This document shows, piece after piece, positions 1 to 5,722 of a stretch of DNA of 8,523 nucleotides. Source of the stretch: Elusimicrobiota bacterium (GTDB lineage Bacteria; Elusimicrobiota; Elusimicrobia; Elusimicrobiales; UBA9959); NCBI GenBank assembly GCA_003500765.1, contig DNQL01000142.1:1-8523 (forward strand), in the 5' to 3' direction. The number at the start of each line of letters is the position of its first letter. The first letter of the stretch is position 1. Under the pieces are notes generated by a model. That model saw nothing but the letters and a program-made list of their open reading frames with translations. It ran no database searches and had not been told where the DNA came from. Position numbers and translations under genes: made by a program.

Positions 1-62
1 AGGGCGGGGACAACCCTCAGCCGCCGGCCGCCCCGAAGGCGCCGGAAGCGCCGGCCGCCTGA
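1..62 (+). CDS. infC: Translation initiation factor IF-3, C-terminal tail (partial)
   Basis: The open frame beginning at base 3 gives a 19-residue end, GGDNPQPPAAPKAPEAPAA, followed by TGA at 60-62; the rest of the gene lies before the window. The assignment is by context: in most bacteria infC sits directly before rpmI and rplT, and here the stop is 55 bases before rpmI. The visible residues form a low-complexity Pro/Ala tail, not the folded IF-3 core, so the sequence alone does not prove identity. Pro/Ala-rich extensions after the IF-3 C-terminal domain occur in several bacterial groups and are probably disordered. The other two forward frames are less likely: one runs on through the promoter region, the other is Arg-rich. 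IF-3 binds the 30S subunit and controls start-codon selection. Confidence 0.6.
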   Translation, partial: GGDNPQPPAAPKAPEAPAA

Positions 63-63
63 C

Positions 64-80
64 CGGCCATTTACAGGCCG
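64..80 (+). other. Short inverted repeat after infC
   Basis: CGGCC (64-68) and GGCCG (76-80) are perfectly complementary around the 7-base spacer ATTTACA. No T-run follows, so this is not a standard intrinsic terminator. The spacer and the base before the right arm hold the candidate -35 box of the rpmI promoter. The repeat could be an operator-like dyad, a weak post-infC hairpin, or chance in GC-rich sequence. Confidence 0.3.
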
Positions 81-99
81 CCCCGGTAATTCATATAAT
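70..99 (+). promoter_or_regulatory. Candidate sigma70-type promoter before rpmI
   Basis: TTTACA (70-75, five of six matches to TTGACA) is followed after 18 bases by a perfect TATAAT (94-99). The AT-rich patch stands out against GC-rich surroundings. Transcription would start near base 106, leaving a leader of only about 12 bases before the rpmI ATG at 118. It would let rpmI-rplT-pheS-pheT be expressed independently of infC. No experimental support is available here. Confidence 0.5.
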
Positions 100-117
100 A
101 GTACGAGAGAGACAACT

Positions 118-321
118 ATGCCCAAAATGAAAACTCACAGCGGGTCCAAGAAACGCTTCAAGAAGACCGCCAGCGGCAAGTGGATGCACCGCAAGGCCGG
201 TCTAAGGCACCTTCTCACCGGCATGTCCGCCAAGCGCGGCCGCCAGCTCCACACGGTCAAGGTGGAAGAGAAGAACAGCCACGAGGCCGCGGTTCTCAGG
301 ACCTATCTGCCCTATAAATAA
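118..321 (+). CDS. rpmI: Large ribosomal subunit protein bL35
   Basis: The product has 67 residues, close to the usual 64-66 for L35. It starts with the family signature MPKMKTHSGSKKRFKKTASG, followed by a very basic body with HRKAGLRHLL and the conserved middle segment MSAKRGRQL. It is a structural protein of the 50S subunit. The ATG at 118 is preceded by a purine-rich GAGAGA (105-110), a modest ribosome binding site. It lies between the infC end and rplT, the standard order. If the promoter at 70-99 is used, part of this binding site forms the very 5' end of the transcript. In E. coli this gene is the target of L20 feedback and rplT is coupled to it; whether that holds here is not shown. 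Identification is secure. Confidence 0.97.
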   Translation: MPKMKTHSGSKKRFKKTASGKWMHRKAGLRHLLTGMSAKRGRQLHTVKVEEKNSHEAAVLRTYLPYK

Positions 322-335
322 ACAGGAGAGCCTGT

Positions 336-387
336 CCGGCGGCCGGCGCATAAGTCGCGGGCGCGGCCGGGCCCCGGCGTCCCCGGG
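336..387 (+). promoter_or_regulatory. Structured GC-rich rpmI-rplT spacer, possible L20-responsive element
   Basis: The 84-base spacer between rpmI and rplT is long for this compact operon and can fold. GGCC (341-344) and GCGC (346-349) can pair with GCGC (361-364) and GGCC (365-368) around an 11-base loop, with G345 bulged. A second hairpin pairs CCCGG (373-377) with CCGGG (383-387). No T-tract follows, so termination is unlikely. In E. coli and Bacillus, L20 represses its own operon by binding mRNA structures that mimic its 23S rRNA site. A role of that kind here is inference only; GC-rich DNA folds readily by chance. Confidence 0.3.
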
Positions 388-395
388 AAGGCAAC

Positions 396-399
396 AGGA
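396..399 (+). promoter_or_regulatory. rplT ribosome binding site
   Basis: AGGA six bases before the ATG at 406 sits in an unstructured A-rich stretch (391-405), directly after the two GC-rich hairpins of the spacer. This supports the rplT start and independent initiation on rplT. Confidence 0.6.
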
Positions 400-405
400 A
401 ACAAT

Positions 406-768
406 ATGAGGATAAAATACAGCGTCGCAAGGAACAAGCGCAAGAAGAAGATCTTCAAGCTTGCCAAAGGCTATTACGCCAACAAAAAGAACCGCCTCAG
501 GATGGCGACCCAGCAGGTCAAGAAGTCGCTGGCCGTCGCGTATGAGCACCGCAAGGACCGCAAGGGCGATATGCGCCAGCTCTGGATCATGCGCCTGAAC
601 GCGGCCGCCCGCGAAGAGGGAATGTCCTACAGCAAGTTCATGAACGGCCTCAAGAAGGCCAATATCGATATCAACCGCAAAATGCTTTCCGAGATCGCGC
701 TCAAGGACCCGGCGTCCTTCAAGCAGATAGCGGAAATGGCCAAGAAAGCCCTGACCGCGGCGGCCTGA
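406..768 (+). CDS. rplT: Large ribosomal subunit protein bL20
   Basis: The product has 120 residues, the usual L20 length of about 117-120. Hallmarks are KKIFKLAKGYYANKKNRLR (about 14-32), YEHRKDRKGDMRQLWIMRLNA (about 46-66), the AAAREEGMSYSKFMNGLKKA segment (66-85) and the IDINRKMLSEIA segment (86-97). The N-terminal half is a long basic arm that in known structures inserts into 23S rRNA, and the C-terminal half is globular. L20 is essential for early 50S assembly and in several bacteria represses its own operon translationally. The N-terminus MRIKYSVAR departs from the common MARVKRG type but keeps the basic, rRNA-threading character. The gene ends 16 bases before pheS. Identification is secure. 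Confidence 0.98.
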   Translation: MRIKYSVARNKRKKKIFKLAKGYYANKKNRLRMATQQVKKSLAVAYEHRKDRKGDMRQLWIMRLNAAAREEGMSYSKFMNGLKKANIDINRKMLSEIALKDPASFKQIAEMAKKALTAAA

Positions 769-784
769 GGGCCGGCGGACAGGC

Positions 785-1831
785 ATGAACGCGTCCGAGT
801 GGAAGGAGAAGCTGTCTCGCGTGGGCGAGAGCTTCTCCTCCGCCATTTCCGGGGCCGCCGCCGGCAATATCGCCGAAGTGGAGCTGCAGTTCCTCGGCCG
901 CAAGGGCGAGCTCGCCCTGCTGCTGCGCGACCTGGGCTCCTTCACTATCGAAGAGAAGAAAGAGCTGGGTCGCCTGGGCAATGAGCTCAAGGCCCGGCTG
1001 GTCGCCGCCCTGGAGGCCCGCGAGGCCGAACTGGGCGCGGGGCGGGCCAAAGCCGCCGCCGGCCTGGACCTGACGCTCTCCGGCCGCCCGTTCCCCAAGG
1101 GCAGCCTGCACCCGATAACTCAGGCGATGGACCGTATCACCGTCTCCCTGATGAAGCTGGGCTTCTCGGTGGCCGAGGGCCCGCACGTCGAAGAGGACCA
1201 CTATAATTTCGAGGCCCTGAACTTCCCCGCCGATCACCCGGCCCGGGACATGCAGGACACTTTCTACGCGGGCGTCAAGGACGCCTCCGGCAAGGACATG
1301 CTGCTGCGCACGCATACCTCGCCGGTGCAGATACGCTCCATGAAAGGCGCGCAACTTCCCCTGCGCATCATCTCGCCCGGCCGCGTCTTCCGCTCCGAGG
1401 CCGTCGACGCCAGCCACTCTTTCGTGTTCCACCAGATGGAAGGCCTCTACGTCGACAAGGCCGTCAGCATGGCCGACCTGCGCTGGACGCTGGACGCCTT
1501 CATAAAGGACCTGTTCGGCTCCGCCGCCAAGGTGCGCTTCGCGCCCTCCTATTTCCCTTTCGTAGAGCCCGGCGCCCAGGTAGAGGTTTCCTGCGTGTTC
1601 TGCGGCGGCAAGGCGGACAAGTGTCCCGTATGCAAGAGCACGGGCTGGCTCGAGATGCTCGGCGCCGGTATGGTGCACCCCAATGTCCTCAAGGCCTGCG
1701 GCCACGACCCGGAGAAGTGGAGCGGTTTCGCTTTCGGCGCCGGAGTCGAGCGCTTCGCCATGCTCCTCTTCGGCATAAAGGACATGCGCATGTTCTACGA
1801 GAACGACCTGCGCGTCTGGAAACAGCTGTGA
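785..1831 (+). CDS. pheS: Phenylalanine-tRNA ligase alpha subunit
   Basis: This is the catalytic subunit of the alpha2-beta2 phenylalanyl-tRNA synthetase, which joins phenylalanine to tRNA(Phe) using ATP in the cytoplasm. It has 348 residues against 327 in E. coli. Residues 1-90 are the N-terminal coiled-coil domain that contacts tRNA. The class II core follows, with HPITQAMD (109-116), LRTHTSPVQIR (174-184), the motif 2 region FRSEAVDASHSFVFHQMEGL (202-221), and motif 3 with GFAFGAGVERFAMLLFG (314-330). FENDLR-type ending is present as FYENDLRVWKQL. An insert with C270, C273, C280 and C283 in CxxC pairs sits before GWLEMLGAGMVHPNVL. A similar insert is known in many bacterial PheS and may bind metal. 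The ribosome binding site is weak, so coupling to rplT, 16 bases upstream, is plausible. The stop overlaps the pheT start. Confidence 0.98.
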   Translation: MNASEWKEKLSRVGESFSSAISGAAAGNIAEVELQFLGRKGELALLLRDLGSFTIEEKKELGRLGNELKARLVAALEAREAELGAGRAKAAAGLDLTLSGRPFPKGSLHPITQAMDRITVSLMKLGFSVAEGPHVEEDHYNFEALNFPADHPARDMQDTFYAGVKDASGKDMLLRTHTSPVQIRSMKGAQLPLRIISPGRVFRSEAVDASHSFVFHQMEGLYVDKAVSMADLRWTLDAFIKDLFGSAAKVRFAPSYFPFVEPGAQVEVSCVFCGGKADKCPVCKSTGWLEMLGAGMVHPNVLKACGHDPEKWSGFAFGAGVERFAMLLFGIKDMRMFYENDLRVWKQL

Positions 1832-4218
1832 AAATACTCTACTCCTGGCTCTGCGATTTCATCGAGAACCCTCCCGCGGCGGAGGAACTGCCGGCCAAGT
1901 TCGCGCGGCTGGGCCTGGGCGTGGAAAGCTCGGGCCGCAGCGGCGCCGCCTTCACCGGCGTGGTCGTCGGCCGCATCGATAAGATAGACAAGCATCCCAA
2001 CGCCGATAAACTGTCCCTCGTGGACGTCAGCGACGGGTCGGCGACGATGCGCGTGGTCTGCGGCGCCAAAAATATCGCCGTCGGACAGCTGATACCTTTC
2101 GCCCGCGTCGGGGCCGTGCTCGCCGAGGGCGAGCTTAAAAAAGCGAAGATACGCGGCGTCGAATCGGAGGGCATGATCTGCTCCGCCGGGGAACTGGGGC
2201 TCGAGGGTTACGATAATTCCGGCATACTCGTGCTGGACCCGTCCGCTCCGCTGGGCGCCGACGCTCGAACCCTGTTCGCCCCGCCGGACTGGGTGTTCGA
2301 GCTGGAGATAACCCCCAACCTGGCCTACTGCCTGTCCCATTACGCGCTGGCACGCGAGCTCTGCGTTTTCTACGGGCTTAATTTCAGGGAGCCGGCCCTG
2401 CCCGAACTCCCCAAGGCGGCCGGCACCGTCGCCCCCGTCTCGATATCGGACCCCGCTCTCTGCCCGCGCTATACCGCCGTCGTGATGAGGGGACTCAAAG
2501 GCGCCGCGACGCCTGAGTGGATGGCCGCGCGCCTGCGCGCGATGGGCTCCAATCCCAAGGGAAACCTCCTTATCGACGTCTCCAACTACGTGATGTACGA
2601 ACTGGGCCAGCCGACGCATTGCTTCGACCTGGCCAACCTCTCCGGTCCCGGGATAAACGTCCGCCCTTCCTCCGACGGCGAGAACATGAAGGCCCTCGAC
2701 GGCAGCGAGCTCAAGCTCGCCTCCGGCACGCTGGTCATAGCCGACCGGGAAAAGCCGGTGGCGCTGGCCGGCGTCATGGGCGGCTTCTATTCCTCCGTCG
2801 CCGATACTACCGATTCCATACTCATAGAGTCCGCCTCTTTCGCTCAGTCCGCCGTGCGGGCCTCGTCCCGCAAGAGCGGCATAAAGAGCGAATCTTCTTA
2901 CCGCTTCGAGCGCGGCACCGACATCGAACTGACGATGAAGGCCGCGCGCCGCATAGCGGGGCTGCTGCTGGAGGCCGTCCCGTCGGCCAGGGTGGAGCAG
3001 GTCAGCGACAATTTCCCCGAGCCGCCGAGCCGGCCCGTCGTCTCCGTCGATCCGGCGCGGATAAACGCGATACTGGGCACGGCTATGACCGACGAGAAGA
3101 TCTTCGCCTGTCTCAAGGCGATACAGCCGGAGCTCTCCCCGGAGAAGCCCTGGCAGTTCACTCCCCCGTCGTACCGCCGCGACATAGAGACCGTCCAGGA
3201 CCTGGCCGAGGAGGCCGCGCGCTACAACGGCTACGACCTCATCCCTTCGGCCTCGTCGATGCCGGTCATGCCGGCCTCGTCCACCCCGCTGGCCGAGGCC
3301 GAGGGTGAGCTGCGCGGCCGCCTGGCTTCTTTAGGTTTCTCCGAGGTGTACAATTACGACCTGGTCCCGCTCAAGGACCTGCGCGCCTGCCTGCTCGACG
3401 AGACGCAGGCGGTCGAGCTGCTGAACCCGCTTTCTTCGGATTACCAGTACCTGCGCGCCTCCATGCTGCCGGGCCTGCTCAAGACACTGCGCTACAATCT
3501 GAACCGCGGCCGGACCTCGGTCGCCGTTTTCGAGACCGGCACGGTGTATCATAAGACGAAGGACGGCAGGAAGGAAGAGCGCGTCTGCGCCGGCCTGATG
3601 TACGGGCCTTTCCCCGAGGAGCAGCACTGGCGCGGCGGCTCCGAGATGTCCGATTTCTACCACCTTAAAGGCGTCATGCAGGCCGTTTTCGGCGGCCGGC
3701 GCGGTTTCCGTTTCGAGAAGCCCAAGGTCCGCCCGGCCTTCCTCCAGGAGGGCGCGGCGCTGGTCATGCGGCTGGGCGCCGGTGAGGCCGGCGTACTGGG
3801 CCTGGCCGACCCGATGGCCGCCATAAACAGCGACCTCAAGGACACGCAGGTCTATTATTTCGAGATCTCCCTGGCCTCGCTGGCCGAATCATGGAAGGGC
3901 TCCTTCCGCGACCGGGTGCCGCAGGTGAAGGCCGTATCGTCCTTCCCCGCCGCCTGGCGCGACCTCTCGGTCCTGGCGGACGAGAAGCGCGAATGGGCCG
4001 AGATGGAGAAAGACCTCTCCTCCCTGCCGGACCTGGCCCGGCTGGACCTCATCGACGTTTACAAGGGTAAGGGCGTGCCCGAGGGGCAGCGCAGCCTCAC
4101 TCTGCGGTTCACTTTCTCCTCCATGGAGAGGACGCTTACCGACGCCGACGTCAATTCCCGCATGGAGAAGGCTCTTAAGAAACTGGAAGCCTCCTTCGGC
4201 GCCCGGCTCCGCGGGTAA
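1828..4218 (+). CDS. pheT: Phenylalanine-tRNA ligase beta subunit
   Basis: This is the tRNA-binding and editing subunit that partners PheS. I place the start at GTG 1828, overlapping the pheS stop as GTGA. It gives MKILYSWLCDFIE, the usual PheT N-terminus, and 796 residues, matching the normal size of about 795. The frame stays open further upstream, but that part lies inside pheS and has no PheT homology by eye. GGA at 1818-1820 is a weak ribosome binding site, so coupling to pheS is likely. Domains: EMAP-type tRNA-binding OB fold at about 43-150 (HPNADKLSLVDV, VCGAKNIAVGQ); B3/B4 editing domain at about 208-380 (LIDVSNYVMYELGQPTHCFD, SSRKSGIKSESSYRFERGTD); B5 at about 403-468 (RRDIETVQDLAEEAARYNGYD); a catalytic-like core to about 690; and an anticodon-binding FDX-ACB domain from about 703 (FPAAWRDLSVL, LTLRFTFSSMERTLTDADVN). 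The gene is complete and is followed by a strong terminator. Confidence 0.97.
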   Translation: MKILYSWLCDFIENPPAAEELPAKFARLGLGVESSGRSGAAFTGVVVGRIDKIDKHPNADKLSLVDVSDGSATMRVVCGAKNIAVGQLIPFARVGAVLAEGELKKAKIRGVESEGMICSAGELGLEGYDNSGILVLDPSAPLGADARTLFAPPDWVFELEITPNLAYCLSHYALARELCVFYGLNFREPALPELPKAAGTVAPVSISDPALCPRYTAVVMRGLKGAATPEWMAARLRAMGSNPKGNLLIDVSNYVMYELGQPTHCFDLANLSGPGINVRPSSDGENMKALDGSELKLASGTLVIADREKPVALAGVMGGFYSSVADTTDSILIESASFAQSAVRASSRKSGIKSESSYRFERGTDIELTMKAARRIAGLLLEAVPSARVEQVSDNFPEPPSRPVVSVDPARINAILGTAMTDEKIFACLKAIQPELSPEKPWQFTPPSYRRDIETVQDLAEEAARYNGYDLIPSASSMPVMPASSTPLAEAEGELRGRLASLGFSEVYNYDLVPLKDLRACLLDETQAVELLNPLSSDYQYLRASMLPGLLKTLRYNLNRGRTSVAVFETGTVYHKTKDGRKEERVCAGLMYGPFPEEQHWRGGSEMSDFYHLKGVMQAVFGGRRGFRFEKPKVRPAFLQEGAALVMRLGAGEAGVLGLADPMAAINSDLKDTQVYYFEISLASLAESWKGSFRDRVPQVKAVSSFPAAWRDLSVLADEKREWAEMEKDLSSLPDLARLDLIDVYKGKGVPEGQRSLTLRFTFSSMERTLTDADVNSRMEKALKKLEASFGARLRG

Positions 4219-4230
4219 GCCGTCCCGCCG

Positions 4231-4275
4231 CAAAAAAGAAGAACCCCGGGTTCCCGCCCGGGGTTCTTTATTTTA
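4231..4275. terminator. Bidirectional Rho-independent terminator between pheT and the protease gene
   Basis: A perfect 12-bp stem pairs AAGAACCCCGGG (4239-4250) with CCCGGGGTTCTT (4257-4268) around the 6-base loop TTCCCG. A T-rich tract (TATTTTAT, 4269-4275 and on) follows on the + strand, and an A-run (CAAAAAAG, 4231-4238) precedes it, giving a U-run on the - strand. The hairpin therefore fits termination of pheT from the left and of the protease gene from the right, as expected between two convergent genes. Confidence 0.9.
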
Positions 4276-4287
4276 TGGCTATTACGC

Positions 4288-5310
4288 TTAATCGAAGCTG
4301 ACGGTCCGCTCGAGCGGCTCGAACGCCGTGTCCTCCGGGGCGAGCTCCACCATTTTGGGGGACTCGTCCGCGGATTTGAAGGACGGGATATGGTCCTTGA
4401 GCACCGAGACATGCGTCACGGCCTCGCCCTTGCCGTCGTTCTGGCCGACGCTGTAGGACACCGTGCAGCCCTCGGGCGACTTGACGAAGTCGGTGCCGCC
4501 GCGCACCAGTATGCCTTCGATCTGCTTCGTCTTAAGGTTGAACACCGGGGAGCCGGAGTTGCCGCCGAAGGTGTCGAGGTCGGTGGTGAAGTGGGCGCGC
4601 ATGAACTTGGAGGAGCGCACCTTAGCGTCGCCGGCCACTTTGAGCGGCAGGCCGACGGGATGGCCTATGACGAATATCTGCGCGCCTTCCTTGACCTTGG
4701 AGCCGCGGTTGATGGGCAGCGGCCGGCGGCCGGTCACTTTGCGGTCGAGCTGTATCAGGGCGTAATCGGGGCCGGTCGTGTCCAGGACATTGCCTACTAT
4801 CGCGCCTATGATACCGACGGTGCCCGTCGGGGGCTTGTCCAGGTCGCGCTTTACGATCTTCTTGCAGGAGTAGACGTCGGAGGCGGGCACGGCGGTATTG
4901 GCCGCCTTGCCGCGCTCGGTCACCGCGTAGCCGAAGACGAGCTTGGTATCCGCGCACGAGGCCTCGTCCACTATGCAGTGGCCGGCCGTCATGACCAGGT
5001 CTTCGCCCACCAGCGACCCGGAGCAGAAGGCTCCTATCGGCTGCTCGCGGAAGCGCTCGGAGGGGCAGAGGCCCACGGCGTCGCCGAAGTTTACGGTGGC
5101 CACGCGGGCCCTGTCGCCGTCTATCCGGACATGCTCGTTCTTCCAGAACGAGACCACGGATTTCGCCAGCTCCTTCATGTCGGCCGGCGCTTCGAAATAG
5201 TCGAGGCGGTTGTCGTCGCCGTAAATGCTCTTGTCCGCCGCCTTGGCGAAAGAGGGCAGGATAAAGGCCAGGGCCGCTATCCCCGAAACAAGTTTGAACG
5301 AATTCTTCAT
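4288..5310 (-). CDS. Secreted trypsin-like (S1/V8-type) serine protease
   Basis: The product has 340 residues. Residues 1-24 form a signal peptide: basic MKNSFK, a hydrophobic core, and a cut likely after FAKA, so the protein is exported to the periplasm or outside. The chymotrypsin-fold triad is complete: H111 in TAGHC, D182 in DYALIQLD and S252 in GGNSGSPVF. C96 and C112 fit the usual disulfide beside the catalytic His; C82, C119, C149 and C282 could form others. The stretch around the Ser resembles V8/glutamyl endopeptidases, but the GIHWGG segment of V8, whose His binds Glu, is replaced by GILVRGG, so specificity is open. After about residue 308 there is an acidic tail. A segment IYGDDNRLDYFEA follows the signal peptide. 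A frame also stays open ten codons upstream, but the ATG at 5310 has GGAGG six bases before it and begins the signal peptide directly, so I chose it. It is a single-gene unit, convergent with pheT. The substrate is unknown. Confidence 0.93.
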   Translation of the reverse strand: MKNSFKLVSGIAALAFILPSFAKAADKSIYGDDNRLDYFEAPADMKELAKSVVSFWKNEHVRIDGDRARVATVNFGDAVGLCPSERFREQPIGAFCSGSLVGEDLVMTAGHCIVDEASCADTKLVFGYAVTERGKAANTAVPASDVYSCKKIVKRDLDKPPTGTVGIIGAIVGNVLDTTGPDYALIQLDRKVTGRRPLPINRGSKVKEGAQIFVIGHPVGLPLKVAGDAKVRSSKFMRAHFTTDLDTFGGNSGSPVFNLKTKQIEGILVRGGTDFVKSPEGCTVSYSVGQNDGKGEAVTHVSVLKDHIPSFKSADESPKMVELAPEDTAFEPLERTVSFD

Positions 5311-5316
5311 CTGAGT

Positions 5317-5321
5317 CCTCC
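5317..5321 (-). promoter_or_regulatory. Strong Shine-Dalgarno site of the protease gene
   Basis: Read on the - strand, GGAGG stands six bases before the ATG at 5310. It is one of the two best ribosome binding sites in the window and decides between the two possible starts of the protease gene. Confidence 0.85.
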
Positions 5322-5340
5322 GTGACCGCTTTACCGTCAC
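5322..5340 (-). promoter_or_regulatory. Inverted repeat in the protease leader
   Basis: On the - strand this reads GTGACGGTAAAGCGGTCAC: arms GTGACGG and CGGTCAC, complementary at six of seven positions, around TAAAG. It lies just before the ribosome binding site and close to the predicted transcription start, so it could be an operator dyad or a 5' mRNA hairpin. It could also be chance. Confidence 0.3.
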
Positions 5341-5344
5341 ATAT

Positions 5345-5350
5345 GTTATA
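5345..5350 (-). promoter_or_regulatory. Candidate -10 box of the protease gene
   Basis: On the - strand this reads TATAAC, five of six matches to TATAAT, in an AT-rich patch. Transcription would start near 5338 and give a leader of about 28 bases. I find no good -35 hexamer at 16-18 bases; TTGAAC exists (5381-5376) but 25 bases away, which is too far for standard sigma70 spacing. Confidence 0.35.
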
Positions 5351-5444
5351 CCCTTTCCCGGGAGGGCGCACCACGGTTCAAAGGCCCATTTTTATATAGG
5401 TCTCATGCCGCCGCGGACCCGGGCCCTTCCCTATGTATCTTTTA

Positions 5445-5450
5445 TATAAT
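5445..5450 (+). promoter_or_regulatory. Candidate -10 box of the zap-rarA-xseA operon
   Basis: A perfect TATAAT inside TTTATATAAT (5441-5450) ends only 8 bases before the ATG at 5459. Used as a -10 box it would start transcription near 5457, giving a nearly leaderless mRNA. No convincing -35 box is present at the matching distance, where the sequence is GC-rich (around 5421-5428). GGGG at 5451-5454 could serve as a weak ribosome binding site for transcripts starting further upstream. Confidence 0.4.
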
Positions 5451-5458
5451 GGGGACTG

Positions 5459-5722
5459 ATGAACGCCGGCATAAAGACCCTGGACGGCCTGGTAAAGACC
5501 GCCATCGCCCGCATAAAGGCGCTGGAGGACGAGAACGCACTCCTGCGCAAGCAGGTGGAGAGCTACGCGGCCGACCGGACCAAGCTCATGAAGGCCGGCC
5601 GTAGTCCCGCGGCCGAAGAGGCCCGCAAGAAGCTTAAAAAACGCCTCCTCCGGCTCTGCGAGAAGATCGAGAAAGCTTCCAGCGCGCAGGGCTACCTGTT
5701 CGACGGCCTCGAGGACGAATGA
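5459..5722 (+). CDS. Small coiled-coil protein, ZapB-like candidate
   Basis: The product has 87 residues and is highly charged. Residues about 5-45 form a predicted coiled coil with regular hydrophobic positions (L8, V12, I16, I19, L22, L28, L29, V33) and the segment RIKALEDENALLRKQVE. After a short break (GRSP, 47-50) a second basic amphipathic helix follows (KKLKKRLLRLCEKIEKA), then a short acidic end. There is no signal peptide or membrane segment. Size and pattern resemble E. coli ZapB (81 residues, all coiled coil), and the stop overlaps the zapA start as ATGA. ZapB-like coiled-coil genes next to zapA are seen in other bacteria. I infer a role in Z-ring organisation together with ZapA. 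Coiled coils look alike, so homology to ZapB itself is not proven. Confidence 0.8.
   Translation: MNAGIKTLDGLVKTAIARIKALEDENALLRKQVESYAADRTKLMKAGRSPAAEEARKKLKKRLLRLCEKIEKASSAQGYLFDGLEDE

Noticed and set aside
202..1705. Two overlapping - strand open frames (202-1098 and 719-1705)
   Set aside because: They lie opposite rpmI, rplT and pheS, are Arg/Ala/Gly-rich and show no domain; long antisense frames are common at this GC level.
1621..1827. N-terminal extension of pheT by 69 codons starting inside pheS
   Set aside because: The extra part is an Arg-rich out-of-frame reading of pheS. Starting at GTG 1828 gives the normal PheT N-terminus and length.
4390..5325. Open frame of 311 codons on the + strand opposite the protease gene
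   Set aside because: It has no motif, no ribosome binding site, and is low-complexity (Gly/His/Val/Ala); the - strand frame has a signal peptide and catalytic triad.
5311..5340. Upstream ATG at 5340 for the protease, adding ten residues
   Set aside because: It would put a basic stretch before the signal peptide and ignore the GGAGG placed correctly for the ATG at 5310; it also overlaps the predicted transcription start.
5376..5381. TTGAAC on the - strand as a -35 box of the protease gene
   Set aside because: It is 25 bases from the TATAAC candidate, well beyond the 16-19 usually tolerated.
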